64,000 bases of DNA from Guyanagaster necrorhizus (taxonomy: Eukaryota > Basidiomycota > Agaricomycetes > Agaricales > Physalacriaceae), in the NCBI RefSeq assembly GCF_019112545.1, contig NW_025064881.1:256309-320308 (forward strand). The letters run 5' to 3'. The notes below the pieces were generated by a model, which saw only the letters and a program-made list of their open reading frames with translations, ran no database searches and was not told the origin of the DNA. Of this stretch, positions 11,130 to 22,561 are shown piece by piece; position 1 is the stretch's first letter, and each line of letters opens with the position of its first letter. The position numbers and the translations under genes were made by a program.

Positions 11130-11345
11130 TCCTTTCACAGCCTGTTGCGGCATGTATTGTCTTCTTCGTTTCGTTCCATTTGGCTGTCTCTCCAAATGCT
11201 TGCATGTATATCCTCGCACAGCCTGTTGTGCCCTGTATCTTTTGGTTTCATTTGGATGTTCTCCCAAATGCTCTCATGTATATCTCTGCGCAGTCTGTTG
11301 CGCTATGCGTGGTTCCGTGCCGCTGGTGGAGGCACGTCGTGCATT
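11130..11345. repeat. minisatellite-like array, about three 70-85 bp units
   Basis: 'cacagcctgttg' or 'cgcagtctgttg', followed by 'tttggtttcatttgg...tctccaaatgct..catgtatatc', recurs at about 11135, 11217 and 11290. The units are diverged. The array sits between the two copies of the ~86-bp direct repeat. Confidence 0.6.
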
Positions 11346-11357
11346 CATTCATTTTTC

Positions 11358-11443
11358 GCCTAGACTGACATTTTGTCTACAATGAAATTTCTTTCTGCGA
11401 TGCTTGGCAACGATCTCGATATCCGAACTCTGGTCCGATTCGT
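11358..11443. repeat. direct repeat r1, copy 2
   Basis: Second copy of 11008-11095; the pair brackets the minisatellite-like array. Confidence 0.7.
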
Positions 11444-12957
11444 CCTTAAATTGTCATTCGTTCTCTGTTTTCTTGAACGACCTGTCTCTGTATCCCTATC
11501 TGGATGTTAACGTTCCACCTCCGTTCCGCGTTTGAGGCCGAGATTGACATGATTTCGCGAAATCATGCCGCGCTAGATTTCGAGCTTGTCTCTAGGCTGA
11601 ATCTTTGTCGGTTACTCTTGTCTCCATCCTCTTTTTGAGCCTTCGTCCGCTTCGTGCGGACACACCCTCCTTGTAAAATCCCCAGTTCGCTGTTTCCTGT
11701 AAGTTTCTCTCTACTCTTCGCTGCTTCTCTTTCTCATCTATCAATGGCTCGGCAGATCCGTCGAATCACCTATAGAGTTTCTTGCGGCAACTTATCGGCC
11801 ACAGGCATTTTCTCTGGCGGTTCTGTTGCGTTAATGTATTGCAGGTTCGTCAGGCTATGATGATATATCTTTGCTGCGTGGTGGCTAATCTATTAATCAG
11901 CAGAGTACCCATCGTCGCGGAGCTATATTTCCGCGGGTACCGCGTGGGCACGACTCAGCTAGCGACAATTATGAAGTACTCAGGATGGACAAAAGAAATG
12001 CCCGGTTGTCTATCATGTATGTTCTGACCCAATTGATGCCGTTTTTTGGACAGTAGACCACTATATGAGAAACAGATATTCTCTCAACGTGCCAGAGTGA
12101 TTATTACTCTTTTATGAAAAATTTCAGTTGACGCGAGTAGCCTGGTAACTAAGCCCTCTAACGAAGAGGTCATGTTCAGGCCGGTCTATGCTCGAGGCTC
12201 TCCTTTCGTGTGTCGACTCGCAGCTTCTTGCCATAGAATTTGAGCTGGAGACAGGTCGGGAGTTGTAGCCATGCTCTGATATCTTCTGCGGCCCGAGACA
12301 CCGAAGAAGTGCTAACCAACCTCTCGCATTATTGACGAAACTGAACAGTGCTCCCGAATTGCCTGAACATCGTCATAAGATGCCGCACGATAGGAGAATA
12401 CATAGATAATACGCAGAGCGGTGAAGACAGAGCTCCCTGTGACTTGGAGATTGGTATCAAGCTCTGAACGCAAGTTGTTCAGTTCCGTTTGCTTTCTCTT
12501 CAGCATTTCAGAAGAATAATCCACTCGGCTTTTTCATATCTCCTTTATTGTGCCTAGGGCATATCGATCCTCTGACCCATGGATATAACCGTCATCTCAA
12601 GACTGATGTCTCTTGTCTCTCGGATGAAGAACGTCAACAGGATCTGTAGAGATCCATTGATAGTATTCACGGCCAGAGAATGTCTATATAAGTACATTAA
12701 TGAAGGAACGCATAGTTGCCATGCAAGTGTCGGTATTCCAAAAAGAAAGTATATATTCGTTTCATCTTGGTGAATATGAAAGGATGAAACTAATAAAGCA
12801 TCGGTATGCTCAGTCAATGTTTTTCTGGGTTTTCAATAGAAATAAAAACGCGTCAGTCGCTGAAGTTTATTCTTGGTTCTTTCGTATTCGACCTTCAATG
12901 ATGTTTTCATTTAGTCTATGAACAGCAAAATTGAAAACGCACATGAAAATTTCCACC
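11444..12957. other. no supported gene
   Basis: Only short frames are present, such as plus 11654-12027 and minus 12312-12817. None has a recognisable motif or a persuasive exon chain. A short inverted repeat 'cgtccgcttcgtgcggac' lies near 11645. Confidence 0.45.
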
Positions 12958-14593
12958 TCACTCGTTTCTGTGTGTGATGATTAGTTTGCCTGTACACAGT
13001 GCCGACCATCTCTCTGAGAGCTCCTCAGAATCAAACTCTAAAGGTTCGGGCCCGAACTCTACTTCCTCTAACAACGTGCATTGTCTACCGTCCGATGAAC
13101 AGCCATCCTTTCTCCTCCGGGACTCGATGACATTGACAAGGCAGCCCAAATCCCCCGCTGAGAGACCGCTTGGCATACTTAAAACACGGAGACACGGAGC
13201 TACTGCATCATGCTCTGAAGTGTACACCAGACCATTGATCCATTGATCTGGTAAAGTCGTGGCCCTCGTCAAGATGTGCAACTCCTCCAGTTGGGGAGTT
13301 CGACGTAAGAAATTAGGAAGTTCGTCACGCAGCCCAGTGCACGCCTCCTGTGATTGATTGTGAACCTCAATAGTAAGTGTTTTGATAGGGCATGAATCTG
13401 GGTAGACAAAGAAGATCTGGTCTGATCCAAAGAAGGATATCTTCAGGAATTGAAGAGATGGGAGGATGAGGAGAGAATACATATGATTGACACTGGATGA
13501 AGAATTGGGTAGGTGCGATGCCAACAGATGAAGGAAAGTCACATTGGGTAAAGTGATTGGCTCCGCAGGCTCCGGTTCGATGTCATGCCAGCATACGAGG
13601 GTGAGCATCCGTACACGCGGAAATCTTTTGAGGGACTCATATGTATGCGGATTGCCGCCTCCAGATAAAAAGACTGTGATACTTGAAAAAGGAATGGAAA
13701 TGTGTGTGAATGCTATGGGCCAGTGCTCAAGTAACGTTCCAACGACCTTTAAGCTCGGAGCGAGCCGGAAGGCGTCGATATGGAGGTGGTCGGCGCTGCC
13801 ACAGATTCCAATGCCTACGTAAAGGGTGTCTAGGCGATTTAGATAGCCCTTGCACATAGAAAACTGTAGGAATGAGGTGAGGGGAAGGAACACGGATAGT
13901 CGCTTCCAATACGGAGCAGTGGGGAGCAGAATTTGAAGGATCAGAGAGACGTTCGGAACGATATTCTTTCCATGGAGACGAATGGAAAGGTCATGACCAT
14001 TGGATCGGGATAATGATAAACCAAGTCTAAACACGCGATTCTTGACCTGCTCTTTGCCTTTAGGTCTTTTATCTAGATCAAGCTCAATGAAAGACCACAC
14101 ACAGCTCAGCAGTGTGAATGGCGACGGTTCTCCATTGTTGACAGACAAAGGAAAGGGTCCATGGCGACTGATTTGGTTGAATCGATTCAACAGCTATGGT
14201 AGGATTTAGGCTGGCATATCCCCCATCGAACGCCTGGTCTGCGGACTTGGTACAAGCCCGAAAGATAGCACGCAGCACATCATCCGGCACGTTACGCACA
14301 GGGTATAAAAGAGACTTGGCATCGGAGATGTTGGACGCAGCTTGGTTCCTTTCAGCCACCAAAAAATCCAACAACTGGCGCGTCGCCGATATTTTCTCGT
14401 CAAATTCGTCAAGAGTGTGAGGGCCTCTGGCAGCAGTTTGGAGGAATTCTTTCCTTTCAAACTCCAACAGCGGTTTATTAGAAAGAAGAAGTTCCTCGAT
14501 CCTGGCCGATCTCTGAGGCTGTAAGTATTCGGGAATGAATGAAGAGAAATAGGGATGAAATTGCGGTTTGTCCGTTCGAGTTGGAGATGTCAT
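12958..14593 (-). CDS. F-box/LRR-like protein, frameshifted
   Basis: Typical large agaricomycete F-box family member: substrate adaptor of an SCF-type ubiquitin ligase by family analogy. The N-terminal part starts at 14593 and has a coiled-coil-like lead, then 'LLYPVRNVPDDVLRAIF' (F-box) and 'LSFVCQQWRTVAIHTAELC'. The C-terminal part is in another frame and continues 'SFIELDLDKRP...' through leucine-rich repeats such as 'LPNVTFLHLLASHLP' and 'TPQLEELHIL' to the stop at 12958. The two frames meet in a (TG)n run, plus-strand 'gaccacacacagctc' at about 14092-14106. A +1/-2 slip there would join 'AELC' to 'WSFIELDLD'. There is no GT-AG intron to explain it. It is either a young pseudogene, a repeat-length polymorphism or a sequencing error. 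The combined length would be about 560 residues. Confidence 0.75.
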
Positions 14594-15612
14594 CCTGATC
14601 AGGAGTTAGTACATTTCTCGACCAAAGAATGAATCGATGAACGACCTTCCGACGTGGTGACGCTAGGCGATAAGTACTGGATTTGAAGTTCGACGTTGAA
14701 CTCTAAGTTGACTCATTGTGACCTCGTGTCGTTCAATCAGCGCACGCCTGGCATCCGGTCCGAACTCCTGCTTCTTACTCTTTGCGACATGCACTACACT
14801 CGAAGCAGTCTGACGAGGCCACGTAGTTCCTACTGAAGGATGGAATAATGACAAGGTAACTATTCAAGTGACAGATAGGCCGGTATGAAGCTTAAATATG
14901 CACTGGCGAAGGAGTCAGTACACATGATCATCAATGCTAGCAAAATGATGATATGGCAGAAGAGTTGAGGAACCGTTCAGCTCAACGAGATGGGTAATAA
15001 TGGACTATAGCGAGTTGGATATGTTGCAAGCATGACAAGGAACTCCTAACAAGATTTACAGAACCTTTTACAGTGAATCCTTGAGTGTTATTTCTATTTC
15101 CACCGAGCCAAGCAACAGAACCAGAACCAGAAGTAAGAAACAAGAGGAAGGAAAGTAGGGCAAGCTCGAACACTTCATGTGTCCGGCCTCAATGGCGATT
15201 ATAACCGATATGCAAGGGTCTGCTATCATCGTTATTAGGTGAAACAAAAATAGTTGATGCATAAACTCCTGAACTCAAGAAGATTCCGACGCGAGTATGA
15301 GTTCTTATCTGGGATGGCACGACACCATTTTTTTGACCTGTCTTGGCTGTACAAACCTCCAACTGCATCCTGAAAGACCCACTTGCAATCACCATTCCTT
15401 CTTTCCGTCTATGAGTTAGATATCTTCGATGTTCTACAAGACCTGCACACTGGACGAGTTCCTCGTTGCTTTCCACAGAACATCTCGTATGTCCCGCTTG
15501 TTTGAGATCATACTGTTCGGGGGTCATCGACACCAAGTTCGTCTTTAGACGGGAACATCATGATATCATTACGTCGGTAACATCAAGGGGAAAAATTAAT
15601 TCCATAGACGTT
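14594..15612. other. no supported gene
   Basis: Scattered short frames only, without domains or consistent splicing. The part just right of 14593 presumably holds the promoter of the F-box gene. Confidence 0.45.
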
Positions 15613-16662
15613 CTACGTCAAATAACAAAACATTCGAGGATTTACGGGCGATGTTCCGCCATCAACACACATAACCGCCCCATTGGTGTAGTCCGATACC
15701 GCTAGGTAGACCGCTGTCGTCCCAATCTCTGCATCACTAGAAACCTCGATTCAAATACTGATCTTATCAGAATACCGAGCGTACTCACGACCCATGCATC
15801 GGCGCTACAGCACCAGGTGCAGGCTTCGTCTTGATAATCTCCAAAATTTCAGGACCTATCAGCTGCGATGCAAACGAGCCAAGCTGCAGCACGTTCACCC
15901 GAACCGGGATACCTCTCACAGCAAAACTCGTCCCAAGAACGAGGGTGGGCTTGTCCAAGGCTGCTTTCGTCACACCATAAGCCATCTGATCGAGTCAAGT
16001 CAGTTCGAGCTTTATAAACGAATATCGAGACAGATACACACGCTCAGGGCCCCGGTGTGTTGATTCTTTCTGCGATGCTGCTGATGTTGATGACGCTTGA
16101 GGTGCCTCGGGGGCGGAAATATGCTCCTTTGATGAGGAGGGATTGGAAGGCGCGGGCGACAAAAAATGGGGCGATGGCGTTTAATGCGAAGATATCGACC
16201 CAGTTCTGTATGGTCTCAGGTTCGAGAGGATCTGTCGCCGCGTGCTGTTTAGTGGTAAAGTCTGGATCACGAAGGGATCCAGCAAATCCGGCATTGGGAA
16301 GAGATTGGTGTATGGAAGAGAACGGGGTTGTGATGTACGAACTTGTTGACGAGGATATCAAGCTTTGCCGTCGATTCCTTCAATGCACTTGGCGCCGGCC
16401 TTGACAGCTTCTTCGTCGGTCATGTGCATCTGCAGTCTATGTGTCGGTAAGCAATGGATATATGGAAGAAAGGACGATTACAGACGGGATAATGGACCCT
16501 GGAACGCCTGTAACAGACGCTTGCAATCACAAATCCTTTGTCAGAGAGTCAACTGTGAGTCGTAAATGGAAGCCAGGAAACATACATCCCCGTCCCTCCG
16601 CCTGTAATAAGGCCTACTCGTCCCAACAGCGACATCACCGTAGCCACATTAAGGTCTGCCAT
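15613..16662 (-). pseudogene. short-chain dehydrogenase/reductase (SDR) pseudogene
   Basis: The start is at 16662 (MADLNVATVMSL). The nucleotide-binding motif LITGGGTG follows, then 'GSIIP | LQMHMTDEEAVK', 'LDILVN', 'NAG', 'FALNAIAPFFVARAFQSLL', 'SSVINISSIAE', the catalytic 'AYGVTKAALD' (YxxxK) and 'GIPVRVNVLQLGSFAS'. After an intron (GTGAGT...TTTCTAG) comes 'SDAEIGTTAVYLAVSDYTNG', with the stop at 15613. Several lesions are visible. About 50 residues between GGGTG and GSIIP (the cofactor-specificity strand and helix) are missing. One extra base in 'ggcaaagcttgat' (about 16358-16370) shifts the frame before LDILVN. The intron separating LVN from NAG has no AG acceptor. A TGA follows 'INTPGP'. 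The family normally oxidises or reduces small alcohols and ketones with NAD(P). Confidence 0.75.
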
Positions 16663-17327
16663 ATTCTGGGAATGCTGCAGTCTCTGGGCGCAGTCCCATT
16701 TATCATAGCAGTCTTATTCAGCGAGATTGTGGACTTGACATTGCAAGAGTCCATCCTTGTCCACCCTTGATCAGAATGACTGAAGTTCGGACTGAAATCC
16801 TATTCTGAAAGCTTGTCGTTCGGTGAAAGGACCTTCTGGAAAATGACGACGAAAGCGCCGATAAACTTGCTAGTCGTCTTCAAAATAGAAGCTTAAGTAC
16901 GGTTTAGCTGGATAAGTGAAATGTTGATTCTCCCACAGCTAACCTTACTAGTCCTTTCATATCAATCTACCCAGGTCCGAGTCAAAGTCCTCATAGAGTA
17001 CCAGAAACAGAAGTCAATTTCTTGGATGTCGACGCTGAAGATCACGTTTCTGTATGCTAAATATAATCATTACACCACTGGGCTCATATCTGAGCTTTGT
17101 CGTTCGTATCCACTGTGAGACTTGGCTTGTGGTACTTATTAATGGATGCTTCATTGCTAGCTGAGAGAGAAGAATTCCTGAATAATAATGCAAAGAGGAA
17201 ATGAGCATGGTGGGGATGGCAAAGGACGGAAGCTAGCGTCGGGATTTCAAACACGGCTTGAACCACTACCACCACCACCTACGTACACCGTCTATACCCA
17301 CCCTTTCCTTTCTTCAAGCTCGAAGCA
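16663..17327. other. intergenic between SDR pseudogene and tail-anchored protein gene
   Basis: Divergent promoter region; no gene, RNA or repeat recognised. Confidence 0.4.
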
Positions 17328-17854
17328 ATGTGTGAATACAGCGACACAATACCGCCTCCCGGCGAGCTGATAGACCCCCTATTCCTCGAAATATTCCTCG
17401 AACTCGAATATCTCAAGCGTCGGCTAGTAGTAGTCACCACGAGCTCTGAACTTGCCATAACCCTGGAATCCATCAAAGACGCAATAGCACGGTGCAAGGA
17501 CTATCAACTGAAGGAATCTCTTATTCGTGAACTGGCGGCAGAAATCGTGGACCTCAAGGTTACAGTGCGTAATAGGTCTGGTGAAGACTGTGGTACGTTC
17601 CACAGATTGCTTCGTACACGCCTAGCATATTTATTTCATTCTAGATGAGTACAGGATGCTGGTCCTGCAAGAAAAGTGGGTCGCTTACTGGTGATTATGC
17701 TCCTCGCTGTATCGCCTTGATGCATCAACTTTTTCGTTGAACTAGGTTGATACACGTGAGGATCGTTCGCCTGCTCTTGTCCAAAGATTTCTGGCTTGTG
17801 ATACTCGCTCTGTTTCTCCTGTGGTTTCTATCTCGGGTCAAAGGTCTAGCTTGA
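17328..17854 (+). CDS. small coiled-coil protein with C-terminal membrane anchor (hypothetical)
   Basis: Three exons: 17328-17592, 17645-17690 and 17746-17854, with phases 1 and 2 and introns GTACGT...TTCTAG and GTGATT...AACTAG. They give a protein of about 139 residues. Residues ~20-80 are helical and charged, with heptad-like leucines ('EIFLELEYLKRRL', 'LIRELAAEIVDLKVTV'). The last exon reads 'VRIVRLLLSKD' and then 'FWLVILALFLLWFL' followed by SRVKGLA-stop, a classic tail anchor with positive charges on both sides. It would insert post-translationally into the ER, mitochondrial or peroxisomal membrane. I do not recognise the family. Choice of the last exon rests on frame continuity across both introns. 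Confidence 0.6.
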
Positions 17855-17928
17855 CTGTCGGTACGTTTCCAGCGAAATATGACAGATGCTCGTCATTTGA
17901 CCATAATTACAGCGTTTTCGTGGCTGTA

Positions 17929-18273
17929 TCACACTATACCTCTGCATACCTCTCCTGAAAGGATCTTATATCTATTGTTGTACCCGCACAATATCGTCAA
18001 TGTAAATCTGGAAAATAATTTGTAAACGAAGTTCATCGGCAAACGCATCGTCTTCTTGGAAAACTTTCTCCAGTTAGTCGAAGGCGCAAAAAGTGTGAAC
18101 GTCCGTGCATCACGCGCGAATACTGAACAAATGCAGGGACTTGCAAGCGTTACTGCTTGGGTCAAGGTCGTAACAAACGCGTCGTTCTTCAATTGTCCTT
18201 TAGTATTTCTGACCTCCAAGTCCTGCTTTGAATAAACCTCATATCCAAACTCTTTGGAATCGCCCAAGACCAT
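17929..18273 (-). CDS. hypothetical open frame
   Basis: A 114-codon minus frame reading MVLGDSKEFGYEVYSKQ... The first ~60 residues look protein-like but have no recognisable motif. A further minus frame lies upstream at 18347-18532. They could be exons of one unknown gene or chance. No splice pair joining them was verified. Confidence 0.2.
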   Translation of the reverse strand: MVLGDSKEFGYEVYSKQDLEVRNTKGQLKNDAFVTTLTQAVTLASPCICSVFARDARTFTLFAPSTNWRKFSKKTMRLPMNFVYKLFSRFTLTILCGYNNRYKILSGEVCRGIV

Positions 18274-18539
18274 CTTCGGAACGTACTAACATGTATCAGA
18301 CTTGTTCAATAGAAGTTGATGACTCGGAGGGTGGATGGCTAGATGGCTAATACTTGTAGTGATCCGACATGGCTGCTAAGATATAGATAGTGACATTGGG
18401 AAACAGCTCGAAGTCATAGCACGAAGGAACTTTTCTTAATATGGAGGCTGAAGCTTGAATGGGAAAATATTCGGGACTGTAAACCATTAATTCCCAAACA
18501 GACTGTATAACTGCTAATGGTTTCTTTGTCACATCGGAA

Positions 18540-20001
18540 TCTAATTAATGACATGGATACAATGTCCGAGTGTAAGACAAGTGCGATAATTCTTGTCAGT
18601 GACCCAAATAGTAAGAAACCCTATGTATAGGTCAGTTTTATCAGACAGATGCAATGGCCAACTACACCACCAGTTGGTTCCATTGACATGTATTGATGTG
18701 CTGGGCAACTGTACCAGGTGGAAAGTTGAATATATTTATTTTTTCCTACTGGGTTAGTTGTTCTATGCCATAGTAAGAGATAATAAGCAAGTAATTACCT
18801 GGTGAAGGGCCAACTCCCTTGAAGGACATCACCTCAGCATCCAGTAGAAGCTGGAGTGCTAGCAGACCTTGCAATTTAGCAGGAGAGGTTCCCAGGTCCA
18901 GGGGACTTGTATGATTGGTATGCTGGCAAGGGCTGGGCAGAGTCCAGTTGTTTGATCAGATTAGCTGTGAATGAGCTCATATCTGCCAGGAGATGGGTTT
19001 AGCCTACTGGGACGGGCCAGCAAGCCTATTAGCCAGTAGATCACAGGGTTAGTCAGACACTGGGGATCCAGAAAGTATAAATAGCAGTACAGAGATAGGG
19101 AAGGCAGGTTTCTGACCCCCTCCCCCAAAGTGCTACCAGGTGAATAGTACAGATTATGTTTGGTTAAGAGCTTCAAGTCATAGACTCAACCTGAATAGCA
19201 TTGTGGTGACAAGATCACTTTGTTTGTGCAAGAACCCCAGAAAGCAACCAAAAGTTATATCAGATAGTCAGAACAGACTTGAGACAGTTCAGAACAGTCA
19301 GTTTTATGTATAAGTCACAACCAGGCAGACTGTATCAGTTTAGAAACTGCATCAGGCAGACAGCACACATTCAGAACCTGCACCAGGCAGACTGTTTGAG
19401 ATAAGTTTTATTGTGTTCAGTAACACAGACAGCTTTGTCCAAGTAAACCACAATACATATCTTTGAATTACATTCTATTGCACCCTATCAATGTTACATT
19501 TCTCTATATACTGAGAATCCAGATGTTACCATTCCTCCCTCAAACCACATTGTGATTTGGTATTAGTGATTTGGTGCACCCTGCATATTGTTGATTTGTT
19601 TAGTGCCACTTCTCAGCATTTCATCTGAAGCCCACCATAAGGGAGGAGTAATATCTAGATTTGAAAGTGTTCTGAAAGTAACAAGTTTACAATCTGGAAG
19701 ACAATCTCCATCTCCAACCCAATCTGAGTAGTGTCTGATCATTGCATAAAGCAGCATGAGAAGCATAAAAACTTAAGCAAGCACAAGAAAAAGCTGAGCA
19801 TAGAGATTTCCATGAAGCTGAAGTAGAAGCTGGTATAATTCTGCATAGCACACAGAAGAGAGTCATATCAAAGACCCTGGACATAGAAACCAAGATTGAA
19901 GTGAATATTGCTGCAGCAGCATTGGACTATGGAAGAATTGAGAGAGAATTGCATGATGCCTCTCTGAAACCTATTTTATCAGGTTTCACTCTTTTTGGCA
20001 G
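18540..20001. mobile_element. CpG-depleted retroelement-like relic
   Basis: CpG is almost absent across this stretch while TG and CA are abundant, unlike the genes on either side. A poly-purine-like 'ggtttgagggagga' on minus (plus 19530-19546) precedes a TG-start LTR-like sequence running to lower coordinates. Three degenerate 'accaggcagactgt' motifs lie at 19321-19400. A plus frame near 19800-20045 reads 'ISKTLDIETKIEVNIAAAAL' without a recognisable family. I infer decayed LTR retroelement DNA but cannot define its ends. Confidence 0.45.
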
Positions 20002-20254
20002 TGTTAGATCAGTATTCAACTTCATTTCAAACTATCAGCAGCAGTAGGGGAATGAAGGGATGAAGAACCTGTGATTAGTGGTATGACTACAGAGCTTATA
20101 TACCTCTACAAGTATTCTAGTAAGTTCTACTACTGTTCCATAATTGTAGCTAAGTGGGTAATGTAGAATCTTTGAGCATCAGCATGACTTTTACATGTAT
20201 GAGTAAGGTCCATTCACTGGTTCAATATTGGTGCATTGGCTTGTTTGGCTAACA
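20002..20254 (-). repeat. Copia-type LTR (253 bp)
   Basis: It starts TGTTAG and ends CTAACA, a perfect 6-bp terminal inversion. On minus it directly follows the polypurine tract TTGAGGGGGAG (plus 20255-20265) at the end of a Copia RNase H frame, exactly where a 3' LTR belongs. It is nearly CpG-free. Confidence 0.75.
20095..20102 (-). promoter_or_regulatory. LTR TATA box
   Basis: TATATAAG on minus inside the Copia LTR, 152 bases from its 5' end, in the context GAGGTATATAAGCTCTG typical of an LTR U3 promoter. Confidence 0.5.
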
Positions 20255-20478
20255 CTCCCCCTCAAGCTGAAATCATTCCAAGCTTCCAAACAAGAGGTTG
20301 GAATTTGAATGAGGCCAGTGCCTTGGTGAATGTCAGCTGTCATCTCATTCATAGGGCAATAGATGACATCAAGTATTCCTGCCTGTATTTTGTTATGGAT
20401 GAAATGATACTGTTGAAGAGGATCTGAGTGCATGCAAGGTGAAAACAGATACAGCAGAGTGCTATCCACTGACCACAC
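20255..20478 (-). pseudogene. Ty1/Copia RNase H C-terminus (truncated)
   Basis: The minus frame reads 'QQYHFIHNKIQAGILDVIYC' then 'PMNEMTADI', matching the conserved end of Copia polyproteins (YHFIR-x-K-I-x-x-G-I-L-x-V-x-Y-x-x-T-x-x-M-x-A-D). It runs into a polypurine tract and the LTR at 20002-20254. Nothing of RT or the active-site part of RNase H remains upstream. The element is broken at about 20478-20490, next to a short (CA)n run. Confidence 0.8.
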
Positions 20479-20649
20479 TCACACCAACACACACACAAAA
20501 CTCTTAGTTCATGGGGAGATTATAATGTGATAAAAGTAGTGATCAATTATTTAATCACCTAGCGATATCCACTTCAGGCTCTGATTCATGTCAATTTTCG
20601 ATAGGTATTATCTGGAGCAGTTGACATGTCCTCTTGAAAAAAAGAGGAG

Positions 20650-21190
20650 ATCAAGGCCCAAGTGCGCATTCAACCATTGGTGGTTCATAAGACACAGCGC
20701 AGCTACATCTTCTCTGCACTTCCCTCTCCGATGATGCCAAGGGTAAAAGCTTCTCATTGCTGTCAGACGCTGAAGCTGATTGTTTAGAGGAAGCCTGGAA
20801 TATTATCAAGTCCTGATGAACTCGGCGACGGCGTACACTCCCTGACAAACATCCTTACGTGACTCCAGTGTGTTCAGCGCTCCGTTATCTCCGTCTTCTG
20901 TCGCTTCCGAACCTGCCTGTCGGCCTGATGTATACGCCGTCCTTGCTCAACAGGGTCAGGCACAGTAGTTGAATCCTTCCTTTTTGAAGGGAGCGCATTA
21001 ATTTGCCAAGTGGTACCCCACGCCTGACGGAATAGGAACAGCGCGAGGCATTTCTCGACATTCCCAACAACCCCCACACACCACCTGCCCCGGAATGATT
21101 CGCCACATATTAGGCTGAGGTACGTACGTTTTGGAATGACTTGGATCACTCGGCTTGATCTTCGTGGAACTGATTTTCTCTAATGACAAT
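20650..21190 (-). CDS. hypothetical, low support
   Basis: Minus frames at 21149-20874 (lysine/arginine-rich end, 'QVRKRQKTEITER') and 20848-20651 (serine-rich) look mildly coding but carry no domain I know. A GTACGT donor near 21127 suggests splicing, though the exon chain is not resolved. It lies just downstream of RRM-like paralogue 1 on the same strand. Confidence 0.2.
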
Positions 21191-21255
21191 CAACAAAGAC
21201 GCATGCACATCAATTTTATGTGAACATTTGCACAAAGAAAATTGCGATAATTCGC

Positions 21256-22561
21256 TCATTGCCAGTGATAAGCTCTAACGAAGGTCGGTAGAACGTTTAC
21301 GAATTCGGGTGGTGGCTTCGTTCTCAGACCAGGCAGATGGCTGTGGAAAACAAAGGTCGAAGCACCGATCACGGAGGCGAAGGGAACGATCAACTGGTCC
21401 CCAGTATGGTGGATTCTCCTGCATGATGAAACAATGTGAGCAATTAACCGCCTATGACAGATACGAAGTGGAGCACCCTGAATCTACTCGGCCAAAGCGG
21501 TGGAAGAAGCGTCGTAATTGTTTTTGCATCTCAGCCGACAGGATCCCCTTGAAGGGAAGAGAAATCAACGGCCGTGCACCTTGGTCGATGGCAGTGATTA
21601 CACCACGAGAGACGACGTGCTCTGAGATGTGCAAGGACAGAGTGCATTTTCCTGCTGCTAAGGGCTCGCATATGCTCATGAACTGTCGAGCCAAGGCCGA
21701 TGTTGGGAAATAAATGGAAATTTCCTAATATTTGTAAGTAAGAAAGACCAGTCGACGGATTGGCAATGGAGGAACTGACCGTTGGGGAGGAGTAACGGGC
21801 CGTTATGAAAGACGCTGGAGGAATATTGTCGTAATTTCCAGTCCAGCGTGCGCACATTTCCCGTGTCTCATAGTCTTTCAGGCCTGAAATCTTTACAAGG
21901 CGTGCTTGATTAGGCTGCTCATCTTCCTTCGAGTACCACTCTGGATAGGTGAAGTGGTCGCTATCCATAAACCTCGGCACAGCTCCCGTTTTGGAAAAGT
22001 CAATCCGTGCCTTTTTACAGAGGTTAGTACACAGGAATGAGATATTTTTCAAGGGAAGGTTACCTTGATGGCCTGGGGCATATCCAAAAACTGAGCTTCG
22101 ATGATACCCCCTCTGGACTTGTCAAAGCGCGAAGAGACGACTCCTCCATGGGCGGAGAGGATCTCGTTGAACTGGGATTCGGTAAAGCTCTCTGGAACTT
22201 TACGCAGCCGCATCGTGCGCGTTGCATTGTATTTTGCGAGCATGGCCACAGTCATGGTGTTCAATGCCGGTGAAGTCGACTCGTCGATTTTTAATGACAG
22301 CTCCTTGTTCGCTTCGACGCAGCGCCTGGCAGCTCCCTCATCAAAGAACCGGACGAGGAGATGATCTTTCGCGGGTATTATCGTCTCTGCCGGGTTGGCT
22401 TTCACGGTATCGACGATGTTGCTGACATTGTATCCTTCCGGGAGATTTTCGACACGGACTGTGCGACGGAGAGATGGAGATTCGGTTGCTGCAGTAGCGT
22501 AAGAGGCGTAGGGGGTGTGGGGTCCCCGCAGACGGCGAAGGGCAAAACCAAGCCGGAACAT
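21256..22561 (-). CDS. RRM-like mitochondrial protein, paralogue 1
   Basis: Four exons: 22561-22064, 22010-21780, 21724-21477 and 21418-21256, with intron phases 0, 0 and 2 and about 379 residues. I chose the ATG at 22561 (MFRLGFALRRLRG) because all three paralogues align from here; 13 codons upstream are open but not conserved. The N-terminus is basic and ends SYATAATES, a probable mitochondrial presequence. The body has RRM-like repeats: RNP2-like 'TVRVENLPEGY' with RNP1-like 'DHLLVRFFD', then 'TMRLRKVPESFTESQF' with 'IIEAQFLD', and later 'ISIYFPTSALARQF' and 'RPLISLPFKG...LRRFFHRFG'. A role in organellar RNA binding is inferred from fold and targeting. It forms a head-to-tail pair with paralogue 2. 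Confidence 0.8.

Noticed and set aside
17746..18024. Alternative last exons for the small plus-strand gene ('DTREDRSPALVQRF...')
   Set aside because: This reading requires a phase that does not match the preceding exon. The phase-consistent frame ends in a convincing membrane anchor at 17854.
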